This document shows positions 9,195 through 18,209 of a DNA stretch of 41,964 nucleotides, piece by piece; the first letter of the stretch is position 1, and every line of letters begins with the position of its first letter. Source of the stretch: Pseudomonadales bacterium (GTDB lineage: Bacteria > Pseudomonadota > Gammaproteobacteria > Pseudomonadales > JANQJO01); assembly GCA_028281605.1 (NCBI GenBank), contig JANQJO010000124.1, forward strand, positions 1 to 41,964, in the 5' to 3' direction. Made by a program: the position numbers and the translations under genes. The notes beneath the pieces are model-generated. The model saw nothing but the letters and a program-made list of their open reading frames with translations. It was not told the DNA's origin and did no database searches.

Positions 9195-9674
9195 ATGCCC
9201 ACTATCGATCTTAATTTTTCACCCTTATACCGTAAAGACATGAGTTTGAACCGGCTGGTGTCGTTATTAAACAACACATCAAAACCTGAATCTGACGCTA
9301 CAGGCTATCCACCTTACAATATTGAAGTACAAGATGAAAATCAATATACTATTACGCTGTCAGTTGCAGGTTTTTCTCAAAATGAACTCAACATTCAAGT
9401 AGAAAAAAGAGTGTTGACAATACGTGGAACAAAGCCCAATCATGAAGAAAAAAACAAACACCAATATCTCTACCGTGGTATTGCCGATCACCCATTCGAA
9501 TATAAATTTAATTTGGCCGATCACGTTGAGGTAAATGAGGCCAACTTAAATAACGGTTTACTGGTCATTAACTTACTGAAAGAAATACCAGAAACTATGA
9601 AGTCTAAAACCATTATCATCAACGAAAAGGGTTCAACTACAGAGCAAAAAACAGGCATCGACAAAGCTGCCTAA
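9195..9674 (+). CDS. Small heat-shock protein, Hsp20/IbpA family
   Basis: A 159-residue cytosolic holdase chaperone that binds unfolding proteins and passes them to DnaK/ClpB. The alpha-crystallin domain spans about residues 34-140: PPYNIEVQDENQYTITLSVAGF, then LNIQVEKRVLTIRG, the Ile-Ala-rich YRGIADHPFEYKFNLADHV segment typical of IbpA/IbpB, and GLLVINL closing the domain. The C-terminal TIIIN provides the I-x-I-like motif for oligomer contacts. The start is set by GGAGA at 9183-9187, eight bases before the ATG. The AT-rich leader could pair TTATTC with GAATGA around the ribosome site, a possible thermosensor. A terminator follows directly. Confidence 0.92.
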   Translation: MPTIDLNFSPLYRKDMSLNRLVSLLNNTSKPESDATGYPPYNIEVQDENQYTITLSVAGFSQNELNIQVEKRVLTIRGTKPNHEEKNKHQYLYRGIADHPFEYKFNLADHVEVNEANLNNGLLVINLLKEIPETMKSKTIIINEKGSTTEQKTGIDKAA

Positions 9675-9681
9675 CACCTGA

Positions 9682-10379
9682 GATAATAGGCTGCAAAAAA
9701 TCGCAGCCCTTTTAATTTTAGGACTTGTTATTGGTGGTTTTTTTGCTGTTGAGGCTGTGATGACTGGTTCTCGTACAGCTTATATTTTGTTAGGCATGTC
9801 TTTTCTTGCAATGGTGTTTTTTGAATTCATCTCTTCTCGCAAGGCAAGTTCTCGTATTGTGATGCTTTTTGGGTTTTGTTTGTTGGTTTTTTGCTTAGGT
9901 TATTTTTTAGATTTTTTTTCCTATAGTGAAGACGGTTTTGTTGCAGCCATGATAAATCCGACCAACTTACTTATTAGGTTGGAAAATTGGAATGACTTAT
10001 TGTCAGATTTGTTGGTTTCTCCCTGGAAGTTTATTTTTGGCTTGGGTATTGTCCAAAATGGAAATTATGGTGAGTACCATGCAGTTATTATTGATAATAC
10101 TTATGTGGGAATACTGTTGACAGCAGGTGTTCTTGGCTTGCTTGGTTTGTCTTTATGCTTTTTTGGGTACTGGTAACTTATAAACAGCAGAGAAAAATCA
10201 TTGGTAGAAGTTATGTTTTGATTTCTTATTTGTTTGGGTTTTTGTTTGCAAGTTTAACTGAAAATATGATGCACTTTGCTTTTTATGTAGTGCTTGCTTA
10301 TTTGGTTTATCTGTCGTTTAGGAGTCGAGAAAATAAGCGGTTCGTTTTGAGTTGCGAAAATTCGTTACACGGCTGTTGA
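9682..10379 (+). pseudogene. Decayed O-antigen ligase/polymerase (Wzy_C-type) remnant
   Basis: The C-terminal half of a polytopic O-antigen ligase/polymerase-like protein. After the stop at 9679 the frame reads a hydrophobic helix and then MTGSRTAYILLGM, the conserved segment of this family, followed by a soluble loop and GILLTAGVLGLLGLS. It ends at a TAA near 10176, while the continuation (WVLVTYKQQRK onward, to 10379) is in the next frame. Adding one T to the run of six at 10159-10164 would join them, so a one-base deletion or a base-calling error split the gene. The N-terminal half is missing: the fragment abuts the hsp20 terminator. Codons are T-rich as in the glycosyltransferase at 16.4 kb. 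Probably non-functional. Confidence 0.65.
9689..9714 (+). terminator. Terminator after hsp20
   Basis: Stem GGCTGC (9689-9694) with GCAGCC (9703-9708), loop AAAAAATC, then CTTTTAATTTT. It begins 15 bases after the hsp20 stop. The same bases also read in frame into the O-antigen ligase remnant, so the hairpin may be old terminator, old coding DNA or a fusion point of both. Confidence 0.65.
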
Positions 10380-10433
10380 ATTCGATTGTGATTTATTCCT
10401 TGGATTCGTCTTATTGTTGCGGTTATTTAAAGC

Positions 10434-10462
10434 TTGACTTTTCAATTGTGTTTTAATAGGGT
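10434..10462 (+). promoter_or_regulatory. Possible promoter of the Rhs locus
   Basis: TTGACT (10434-10439) is a good -35 element; 17 bases later TAGGGT (10457-10462) is only a weak -10. A start near 10469 would make the TTG at 10471 almost leaderless and would favour translation from the ATG at 10516. Confidence 0.3.
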
Positions 10463-10470
10463 GAGGCTGA

Positions 10471-13400
10471 TTGTTTGTTTTTGGCAATCGTGTTTATATA
10501 AAAAAGAGTGTGGTTATGTTATTTGAATTGGCTCGGTTATGCTTGTTAAGTGTGTATTTACTTTATGCTTTGGCAGGGGTAAAAGTGTTTGCAAACGTTC
10601 CAGACTACTATGAAAAACCAGGCTTTAGCAGTAATCGAACTGTTCAATCAGGTCACCTAGGAGAAACCATAGATCCTTTCCATGGTGGCTTACAGTTACA
10701 TTTAAATTTATTAAAAGTTCCTGGGAATGGTGGCCTAGATATAGATGTCTTGCTGCGTTACCAGAGTGGTCAAGTACAATCAGGTGTCGTAGGCTTAAAC
10801 CATAAAGGTTGGCCTTCTCCTTTTGGTGTTGGTTGGGATTTGCATATGGGTCGGGTATGGATCCCTAACACGCAGACCTCCAATATGTGCCCAATTGCTA
10901 GTGACCCAGCTGAGTCAGGCCCTGTTTTAGAGCTCTCTGATGGCAGTAGGCAGCTATTGTTTCGTGACGCAACTGCAACAGGCTATGACCTTATTACAAA
11001 AAACCGTTGGGTAGCCAATTGTATTAACTCAAATCAAGGCTACATAGTAAAATCACCTGCTGGTTTGATTTATTACTTTGATCGACCCAGTCATGCCATC
11101 TCTCAAGGCAGCGGCTTGGCTATCAGCGTATCTAAAATTGAAGATGTCAATGGTAATACAATACACATAGGCTATTTTACAGATGCTAATCACGAGCTAG
11201 TCAATGAGATATATTTCTCAAACGAAACGAGTAATAAAATAGAAATATTCTATAAACATTATAATGGCAATTCAATTCATAGTAATTTTTGGAATTTAGA
11301 TAAAATTCGCTTTGAAGGTCAGGAGTGGAGTTTTTCATTTGATCATGTCACCACGGGAGGGATTCCAGATACAGGTCATTATTATTTAGAAACCATCAAT
11401 CCACCTGAGTTAGGGAACTGGACATTGGACTATCACAATTCAGGTGTGGGTTTGAGTAACTTAAAAACATTAGCAACACCAGGAGGCACTAATACCACCT
11501 ACACGTACGATGGAGTCACTTTTGACAGCAGTGGTACCCTGCTTAATATGCTTTACACCACGACAACGGTTGTGAAAACTAAAACGATCAGTGGTGGTAA
11601 TGCTCCAACAGGCAGTTGGAATTACAGCTATAATCCTGGAGGGACGTCCAGTCATGATAAAACCACGGTCATAGGCCCTCACGGAAAAGAAATCTACACG
11701 CATACAGGTTCATTAGAATCAAACGATGGAGAGGTATGGGAAATTGGCACCCTATTAAAACATGAAATTTTTACGCCGGCAGGTACAGATTACAACCTAA
11801 CTCAAACTATTGATTACATATGGGAAAAAGATAAAGTTTCGGATCAAGATGTGCGTCATTATCGGCGAACCCCAACCACAAGTAGCGCGAAAGATAACAG
11901 TGTATGGGCGCCGCGACTGAAGACAAAAACTATTACAAGAGACGGTACGGTTTACAGTACTCAACTGTCAAATTATGATAACTATGGAAATGTACGTACT
12001 CTCACAGAAACGGGCAGTGAAGGAGGCAGTACAACAAGCAAAATCACAACGTTGGCATACGACGCTAAGACTGGGCCCTGGATCATCCGTTTAGTGTCGC
12101 AAGAAAGTATATCGGGTGTTAGTGGTAATATTACCCGCAGCTTTAACAGTCAAGGTCGGCTTACTCAAGAGCAAATATACGGTGTGACTTCAAATTATAC
12201 AAGGTGCAGCAATGGAGAGGTTAATATATGGACTAATGCCAATGGGAAAAAAGTCGATCACAGCTGTTCACAATATCGCTATGGGGTTTCTAAATCACAC
12301 GTTCGAGGGTCTGGGGGTAGCAGTCCTATCACTATAACTCGAAGTGTGTTATCAGGTGCAACGATCAGCAACGAAACTGTAGGTGGAAAAAGTACAGGCT
12401 ATACCTGGGACCATTTGAATCGGCTGAAAACAGTTGCAACTCCACGTACAGATGATGATAACGTATCAATTACTTGGACAAGTACTGGACTGACTCGTAC
12501 TCTTACTCGGGGTAACTTTCAAGAAATACGCAGTTACAATGGTTTAGGTTGGTTAACCCAGCTGTCAGCTGAAGGTGTTAATATTTATTATCAATACGAT
12601 GCCTTGGGCAGAAAAATGTTTGAATCCATTCCGGGTAGCAGTGTAGTAGGAGCTACTTATAAATATGATGCTTTGGATCGCCTTGTAGAAGTAGACCCGC
12701 CAGGGGCAGGTAAGCTTACCTATGATTATCTTGTGGGAAACAAAGTGAGAGTGACAGACCAGCGAGGATATCAAACCACTTATGAATATCGCTCCTATGG
12801 AGATCCTACAACTCGCTGGTTGAGTAAAATCATAGCGCCAGAAAATGTGACAACCACGATTAATCGGGATAAGCTGGGAAATATAACCTCAGTGTCCCAG
12901 GGAGGCATCACCCGTGTATATGGTTACAATAACCGATACCAACTGACATCCATTACTCACCCAGAGTTAGGTCCGCAAGGAGACAACCAGCTTCATTTTG
13001 GGCGTGATACCTTAGGCAATATGATTTGGAAGCGCATTGGTAATGCAGGCCCACAAATCAGCTACAGTTATGATGATCACAACCAGCTCACACAAATAGA
13101 TTATCCTGATGTGAGTACCCCTGATGTGTTAATCGAGTACAATGCAAGAGGTTTAGTGACCAAGGTGAATAAAGTTTCGCAGGCCATTTGGGACTATATC
13201 TACAATGGAAATGATATCTTAACTCAAGAAAGCTTAACTCTATCTATAGATGGGACTCAAACTTACACGATGACTTATACTCTCAATACGCTAGACAATT
13301 TAGACGCATTGACTTATCCCAGCGGCGCTAATTATGACGTCACTTCGAATGACCTTGGGCAAGTGATAGCGATAAATGGTTATGTGAACTCAGCGAGCTA

Positions 13401-14430
13401 TCATGCAAATGGGGCGGTGAGTCAAATTCAATATAGCAATGGTAAAAGCAGCACTTTTGCACAGAATGATCAACTGTTGGTGACTCGTGCAGAGACAGCG
13501 GGTGCAGTAGATTTAGACTATAACTATGATGGAGTAGGTAACCTAATCAGTCTGATTAATAACCGTAATGGGCTCTACACTTATAATACCATAGGCTACG
13601 ATGGACTCAATCGACTCAAGAGTTTAAATGGAGCAACAGTTTTTAACTACGATACTAAAAATAATCTCACGTGGAATAACCTAAGAAATCGTAATTTAAC
13701 TTACAGCTATGATGCGCGTAACCGGCTGAGTAACGTGAGTAATTCGGCTTATAGTTTCAGTTACGATATAGAGGGGAATGTGACTTCAAATGGAACAGAC
13801 ATTTTCAGCTATGATCAAGCCAATCATTTAACGAGCATATCGAATTTAGGTAAAGCTTATCACTATGATGGTAATGACCGTCGAGTACGTTTCACAGCTC
13901 CTGGTGGTTATGTATATGCATTCTATTCGCAAGATGAGCTGCTAAAATTTGAAAAAATGACAGGTAGCGTTATTGAGGGCAGTCGAGACTATTTATACAT
14001 AGGTAAGCAATTGGTCGCCAGGGTGGATCACTGTGGAGGAAGTGATTACGACGGGGATGGGATAGCAGGTTGTGATGAGGCGGTCATGGGTCTAGACCCT
14101 GAAAATGGAACAGATGGAATAGCTGACTATGATGGTGACGGTCTCAACAATGCTCAAGAACTTAATTTGGGCACAAATCTTTGGAATGCAGATACAGATT
14201 CAGATGGAGTGGGAGATCAGTATGAGTTTGCAAATGGTTACGACCCAACAAACCCTGCTGATGCTAGTACAGATGATGATGCAGATGATTGGAGTTTACT
14301 GGTGGAATATCAACAAAATACTAATCCCAGAAATGCGGATACAGACAATGATGGAATGATAGATAGCCAAGATTTATTGCCGAATTTGAATGCTAGCATC
14401 ATCCCAAGCATCATGATATTGTTGAATTAG
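10471..14430 (+). CDS. Secreted Rhs/YD-repeat protein ending in TSP3-like calcium repeats
   Basis: A 1,319-residue secreted protein. A hydrophobic signal peptide with KK at 12-13 ends near VFA-NVPDYY (residue 41). Near residue 64 comes the Rhs-type opening GETIDPFHGGLQL with PGNGGLDIDVLLRY, then from about 640 to 1135 at least a dozen YD repeats such as YQYDALGRK, YKYDALDRL and YSYDARNRL, which build the hollow beta-cocoon of Rhs and TcB/TcC proteins. The core stretch YLYIGKQLVARVD (about 1174-1187) is then broken off: instead of the Rhs core, residues 1190-1305 hold thrombospondin type 3-like repeats (DYDGDG, DTDSDG, DTDNDG) that bind calcium. The core resumes in the next gene. The start may instead be the ATG at 10516, which has AAGAG seven bases upstream. 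Confidence 0.85.
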   Translation: MFVFGNRVYIKKSVVMLFELARLCLLSVYLLYALAGVKVFANVPDYYEKPGFSSNRTVQSGHLGETIDPFHGGLQLHLNLLKVPGNGGLDIDVLLRYQSGQVQSGVVGLNHKGWPSPFGVGWDLHMGRVWIPNTQTSNMCPIASDPAESGPVLELSDGSRQLLFRDATATGYDLITKNRWVANCINSNQGYIVKSPAGLIYYFDRPSHAISQGSGLAISVSKIEDVNGNTIHIGYFTDANHELVNEIYFSNETSNKIEIFYKHYNGNSIHSNFWNLDKIRFEGQEWSFSFDHVTTGGIPDTGHYYLETINPPELGNWTLDYHNSGVGLSNLKTLATPGGTNTTYTYDGVTFDSSGTLLNMLYTTTTVVKTKTISGGNAPTGSWNYSYNPGGTSSHDKTTVIGPHGKEIYTHTGSLESNDGEVWEIGTLLKHEIFTPAGTDYNLTQTIDYIWEKDKVSDQDVRHYRRTPTTSSAKDNSVWAPRLKTKTITRDGTVYSTQLSNYDNYGNVRTLTETGSEGGSTTSKITTLAYDAKTGPWIIRLVSQESISGVSGNITRSFNSQGRLTQEQIYGVTSNYTRCSNGEVNIWTNANGKKVDHSCSQYRYGVSKSHVRGSGGSSPITITRSVLSGATISNETVGGKSTGYTWDHLNRLKTVATPRTDDDNVSITWTSTGLTRTLTRGNFQEIRSYNGLGWLTQLSAEGVNIYYQYDALGRKMFESIPGSSVVGATYKYDALDRLVEVDPPGAGKLTYDYLVGNKVRVTDQRGYQTTYEYRSYGDPTTRWLSKIIAPENVTTTINRDKLGNITSVSQGGITRVYGYNNRYQLTSITHPELGPQGDNQLHFGRDTLGNMIWKRIGNAGPQISYSYDDHNQLTQIDYPDVSTPDVLIEYNARGLVTKVNKVSQAIWDYIYNGNDILTQESLTLSIDGTQTYTMTYTLNTLDNLDALTYPSGANYDVTSNDLGQVIAINGYVNSASYHANGAVSQIQYSNGKSSTFAQNDQLLVTRAETAGAVDLDYNYDGVGNLISLINNRNGLYTYNTIGYDGLNRLKSLNGATVFNYDTKNNLTWNNLRNRNLTYSYDARNRLSNVSNSAYSFSYDIEGNVTSNGTDIFSYDQANHLTSISNLGKAYHYDGNDRRVRFTAPGGYVYAFYSQDELLKFEKMTGSVIEGSRDYLYIGKQLVARVDHCGGSDYDGDGIAGCDEAVMGLDPENGTDGIADYDGDGLNNAQELNLGTNLWNADTDSDGVGDQYEFANGYDPTNPADASTDDDADDWSLLVEYQQNTNPRNADTDNDGMIDSQDLLPNLNASIIPSIMILLN

Positions 14431-14472
14431 GCAGCTCTTGCATAGTGATGCTAGAGAATTTGGAGTGAAAAC

Positions 14473-15456
14473 ATGAAGTTTAAAGCAAGCAATTGGTCAA
14501 TCTTTTTTTTAGTGACTCAGCTGGTACTGAGTGCTTGGGCCGTTGCAGGCACGCATGTTACATTTTATCACAATGATGGTATGGGGTCACCCGTTGCAGC
14601 TACGGATTCTTATGGGAATTTGCTTTGGGACGAATATTATCAAGCCTATGGAGAACCAACGGAATCTGATGCACAAAGTAAAGCGCATCCAATAGCTTAT
14701 ACAGGTCATGTATATGATCGAGATGTGCAATTGAGTTGTATGGGCGCGCGTTATTACGATCCAGTTTTGGGTCGTTTTATGGGTTTTGATCCAGCTGGTT
14801 TTACGGAGTCTAATTTATTTAGTTTTAATCGTTACTCTTATGCTAATAACAATCCTTATTCTTTTGTAGATCCAGATGGCCGCTCGGCTGTAACTAAAAT
14901 AGTTAAGTTTGTGGCTAAGGGGGGAGATTTAACAGCAACTTTTGCTGGAAATATAGAAGACATCGCAACTTTAAGTAACCCCATGGCATCACCTGCAGCG
15001 AAACTAATGGCTGCGGTCAATTTGGCGAGTGAATTGGCGCCGGTGAGCTTGAGGGATACTCAGGATGCTTATCGGTTTTTGAAGGGGGTGGATCGTGGGG
15101 TTACAAAGGGGGTACTGAGTAAAAGTGATCGTTTGAAATTATTTAATCAGGCGTTGGCAGATGCTCCCATGGCAAAAAATGCAGATGAAGCTTTGAAGCT
15201 AGTTAATAGAACCATGGATAAAATTGAGGATGCATACAGTGGTGTTGTAGCGAAAGCAAACCCTGGCCTGAAGTATGAAGGAAGGATGTACGGCCCTCGA
15301 TCAGATTACACCACTAGGTTATCCGATGGTGGACTTGAGGCAATTACAAAAGGCAATATTATAAGAATGTCACCCAATGGGGGAATTCAATTTTTCCTCA
15401 AAAACAGCGATGGTTCGGCTGGCAAGATGGTGTTTAATAAAGCTGGAGGAGGTTAA
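14473..15456 (+). CDS. Separately secreted Rhs core domain with C-terminal toxin
   Basis: A 327-residue protein that begins with its own signal peptide (residues 1-26, cleavage near AWAVAG) and at once continues the Rhs core missing from the preceding gene: VTFYHNDGMGSPVAATD, then ARYYDPVLGRFMGFDPAG (D106) and SFVDPDG (D133), the aspartates and DPxG motifs used for self-cleavage in Rhs and TcC proteins. Residues 137-250 are helical. Residues 251-327 form the probable toxin, with the conserved-looking YEGRMYGPRSDYTTRL and a Gly-rich end; I do not recognise the family. GGAG eight to nine bases before the ATG supports independent translation. The stop overlaps the candidate immunity gene as TAATG. 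Together with the upstream gene it looks like a two-chain Rhs particle. Confidence 0.8.
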   Translation: MKFKASNWSIFFLVTQLVLSAWAVAGTHVTFYHNDGMGSPVAATDSYGNLLWDEYYQAYGEPTESDAQSKAHPIAYTGHVYDRDVQLSCMGARYYDPVLGRFMGFDPAGFTESNLFSFNRYSYANNNPYSFVDPDGRSAVTKIVKFVAKGGDLTATFAGNIEDIATLSNPMASPAAKLMAAVNLASELAPVSLRDTQDAYRFLKGVDRGVTKGVLSKSDRLKLFNQALADAPMAKNADEALKLVNRTMDKIEDAYSGVVAKANPGLKYEGRMYGPRSDYTTRLSDGGLEAITKGNIIRMSPNGGIQFFLKNSDGSAGKMVFNKAGGG

Positions 15457-15725
15457 TGAACGGCAGTACTGATTTAGAAAAAAATCTAGCTTCTAAATTC
15501 CCGAACTGGAATTTTTCTGTGCAGAAAACTGGTGCTGCTACTTGGGTGAATTTGAATGACGGAAATCATTTTTTTAATATCCAAGTGACTCCATCAGAAG
15601 GGGTTGGGGTTTCGATTATTAATAAAGGTTATGGTATAGATATGTCAGGGCATGATGAAGTTTTTGATGATATTGATCAGGTTGTTAATTACATAGAGAG
15701 AGTTATTTCTTCTAAATCGATTTAA
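15456..15725 (+). CDS. Candidate immunity protein for the Rhs toxin
   Basis: An 89-residue acidic cytosolic protein without signal peptide or membrane segment. Alternating strands (NWNFSVQKT, TWVNLNDGNHFFNIQV, GVGVSIINKGYGI) are followed by an acidic helix DEVFDDIDQVVNYIERV. The family is not recognised. Its role is inferred from position: it starts inside the toxin gene stop (TAATG), with GGAGG a few bases upstream, the standard layout of a polymorphic toxin and its immunity gene. The acidic surface would suit a basic toxin domain. Confidence 0.6.
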   Translation: MNGSTDLEKNLASKFPNWNFSVQKTGAATWVNLNDGNHFFNIQVTPSEGVGVSIINKGYGIDMSGHDEVFDDIDQVVNYIERVISSKSI

Positions 15726-15795
15726 ACCACAGATTATCAAATACTTCATGCTGTTGGGAAATATTTATGGCTGAACTTCTATCACGCTTTGATCT

Positions 15796-16107
15796 TTATT
15801 GCATAATAAAATAATCAGGAGATGCAAAAACAGGATTTTGATTATCGCATGAGCCCAAATTCGGCCATTGAAATACAACATCTGCATTGGTAGATTTTGC
15901 GGTTAAAAGAGTAGCTAAAGCTGTTTTTTTGCTATCGCCAACTGTCCAGTTAACCTGACACCAAGAATTCACACAGGTTTCTGTTGTATTGAAGTAGACT
16001 TCACCATTTCCGTGGGCTACGACTTTGCTGACCTTTTCTATGCAGGATACAGCAAACACGTTTTGTGTTGCCATTGTCAATACTGCTGCAATGATCGCCT
16101 TTTTCAT
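15796..16107 (-). CDS. Small secreted cysteine-containing protein
   Basis: A 103-residue exported protein of unknown function. MKKAIIAAVLTMATQNVFA is a clear Sec signal peptide, leaving about 84 residues. Four cysteines (C22, C45, C49, C88) could form two disulfides in the periplasm. The pattern of a strand, SWCQVNWTVGD, a helix with ALATLLTAKSTNADV and a closing strand resembles small secreted proteins found in several Gammaproteobacteria, but I cannot name the family. GGAGA lies six bases before the ATG. It is on the opposite strand to the Rhs genes and convergent with them. Confidence 0.7.
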   Translation of the reverse strand: MKKAIIAAVLTMATQNVFAVSCIEKVSKVVAHGNGEVYFNTTETCVNSWCQVNWTVGDSKKTALATLLTAKSTNADVVFQWPNLGSCDNQNPVFASPDYFIMQ

Positions 16108-16367
16108 TTCATTCTCCAGTTAGTAAGAATCCTTGATTTGAGTTTTTCACTTCTGTATAAGAAAAAGTAATATGATTTCTTCTGAGTTTCTCTTGTTTAA
16201 AGTCGAAGTTAGTGTGAATCATTCCTTATGCTGTTTGTTTTGTCAAGAATTAATTTTTGTTGGGTTATGACTATTTACTTACATATAAAATAAGTATAAT
16301 CGTCAAGAAAGCCTGCAGTAAATCTTAGTAGGATAATCGAAAATTTATACCCATCGCTATTAGGCAT

Positions 16368-17966
16368 ATGTTTATGTTTTACCCAAATACAGTTTCCATG
16401 CTCCTGCAAAAAATAGATGCTAAATCACCTACAAATTCTATCTTGGTTGGTATCAGCACTATACAAGTGTTTGTGCTTTTTTTAGCCGCATACTTTCGTT
16501 TAATTGATGCTGATGAAGGATATTATCTATTAGCTGCACGCTTGGTTAGTGAGGGTAAAGTTTTATATAGCGATTTTTTTTATACGCAAATGCCCTTGCT
16601 GCCGTATATTTATGCGTTGTGGGGGAAAATATTTGGCCTGTCTTGGTTTGGCGCAAGAATGCTGAATGCTGTTACAACTTTGTGTATTGCTTTGCTAACA
16701 GTTGGAATTGTTCGGCAGTATGTAAAGCAGTATGTTGCTGATCGCAATCATCAAGTGCAAATTATCTTGACAACATTTATTATATTTTTGGGCTCTAATT
16801 TTGTCTTAAACTGGTTTGTTGTTGTAAAAACGTATGCATTTTCTATTTTTTTTGTTATGTTAGCTATATGGATAGTTGAAGTTTATGCAAGATCGTATTT
16901 GTTCAGAAGTTTATTTTTTGCGGGTATTGCTTTGGGGCTTTCTATTCAGTCACGCTTGTTTTTTTGTGTGCTTATCCCAGTTTTTGTTGCTTACATTATT
17001 TATTTTGATAGGGTTTCAAAAAAAGAAAAATCACTGTTATTACAGCAAAGTGTGTTTTTTCTAGGGCTTACTATTGCTCTCGCTCCATGTTTGTACTGGA
17101 TTGTTGTAAATGCACGGGACCAATTTTTTTTCGGAAATTTTGGTTATCATCAAATTCGCTCAGATTATTCTTTATTTAAAGCAATTGCTCAAAAAATATT
17201 TATTTCGATAAAGTTGTTTGTCCCTGTAATTGATCTGCATGCAATGTGTTTGCAATTTAGTGTGTTGTTTTTTGCAAACTTGTTGGTTGTTTGGAGGTGC
17301 ATCAAAAACAAAAGCACAAACTTATCAGTATTATCTATGGCGACCATGTTTACTTTGTTTTTGGTTTCTTTTGCACCAACGCCAACTTATGTTCAATATT
17401 TTTCTATTTTAATTCCTTTATTAATTGTTGGGTTAATGAGTTCTGATTTTGTTGGTCAAATTAATCGCAATCGATTAACTTTATACGTTTGTTTGTATTT
17501 ATGCTTAGTGCCTTTTGAATTGTATCGAATTACAGTATCAGGCAATGATGTTGCTGGTATTTTAAATAAGCAAGATGCGAGCAACTTGACTATTAGTACA
17601 GTGAGAGAAATTTCGGAAATTATAAGCAATGCTAATCCTAATGATTCATCATATCAGACTATTGCGCTTTGGCCCGGTTATAGTATTGAATCTAATAGTG
17701 AAATGCTTGATGGATTGGAAAATCACTTTGGTATTGAAGTAGCTAATAGGCTAACACAAAAAAATAGATCTTTGTATCATATTGCTAGTTTCAGCGATGT
17801 TGCAGAAGCAATTGCTGAGAAAAACAGCTTTGTTGTTATTGGTGCTTGGAATCAAAATAGAATAACTGAAGAGATGTTACTCTCCCAGGGTTATCAAGAA
17901 ATTGGTAGAGCAGGTTTTACTAAAGTTTTTTTAAATTTGCCAAGGAGTTTCCAAGAACAGCTTTAA
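16368..17966 (+). CDS. Membrane glycosyltransferase, GT39/PMT-like
   Basis: A 532-residue integral membrane protein with about ten hydrophobic segments and a soluble C-terminal domain (about residues 400-532). After the first helix comes the acidic loop RLIDADEGYYLLAARLVSEGKVLYSDFF, whose Asp/Glu pair and following helix QMPLLPYIYALWGKIFG are typical of polyprenyl-phosphate-dependent glycosyltransferases of the ArnT/PMT superfamily. These use a lipid-linked sugar on the periplasmic face; the acceptor here is unknown. It lies alone between the secreted protein and an IS remnant, and with the O-antigen ligase remnant suggests a former surface-polysaccharide region. The ATG at 16368 lacks a good ribosome site; downstream ATGs are possible. 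Confidence 0.75.
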   Translation: MFMFYPNTVSMLLQKIDAKSPTNSILVGISTIQVFVLFLAAYFRLIDADEGYYLLAARLVSEGKVLYSDFFYTQMPLLPYIYALWGKIFGLSWFGARMLNAVTTLCIALLTVGIVRQYVKQYVADRNHQVQIILTTFIIFLGSNFVLNWFVVVKTYAFSIFFVMLAIWIVEVYARSYLFRSLFFAGIALGLSIQSRLFFCVLIPVFVAYIIYFDRVSKKEKSLLLQQSVFFLGLTIALAPCLYWIVVNARDQFFFGNFGYHQIRSDYSLFKAIAQKIFISIKLFVPVIDLHAMCLQFSVLFFANLLVVWRCIKNKSTNLSVLSMATMFTLFLVSFAPTPTYVQYFSILIPLLIVGLMSSDFVGQINRNRLTLYVCLYLCLVPFELYRITVSGNDVAGILNKQDASNLTISTVREISEIISNANPNDSSYQTIALWPGYSIESNSEMLDGLENHFGIEVANRLTQKNRSLYHIASFSDVAEAIAEKNSFVVIGAWNQNRITEEMLLSQGYQEIGRAGFTKVFLNLPRSFQEQL

Positions 17967-18209
17967 TTTCCATCTAATGGAAAGTTCACAGTGTGGGATT
18001 ATGAGATCGAATGCCCATAATGGTGTAATTTTCCTAGCTGCAACACAGTATGTTATAAAGCAGTCAGTGTTGTCTTAATCTCAAGATCTAAATCAGAATA
18101 GATAATGAGTGCTTGACCGAAAAGTGCTTTATAATCAATGCTCAGCTTGAAGCAGAATATGTGTTCAACATGGGCCAGAATATGCGTCATTCATCAGACT
18201 TGTATCAGT
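17967..18209. other. Intergenic stretch upstream of the IS66-like remnant
   Basis: No gene is supported. A minus-strand frame of about 45 codons around 18060-18200 is open but has no start signal and no recognisable product. No terminal inverted repeat could be fixed. The interval may be left-end DNA of the decayed insertion element. Confidence 0.4.

Noticed and set aside
8893..9243. 116-codon plus-strand frame overlapping the hsp20 start
   Set aside because: It has no ribosome site, no recognisable domain, and runs across the hsp20 promoter and ribosome site into hsp20 in another frame.
10471..15456. Interpretation of the Rhs pair as one gene broken by a frameshift
   Set aside because: The first protein ends in a different domain (calcium repeats), and the second has its own ribosome site and signal peptide; joining frames would not rebuild a normal core.
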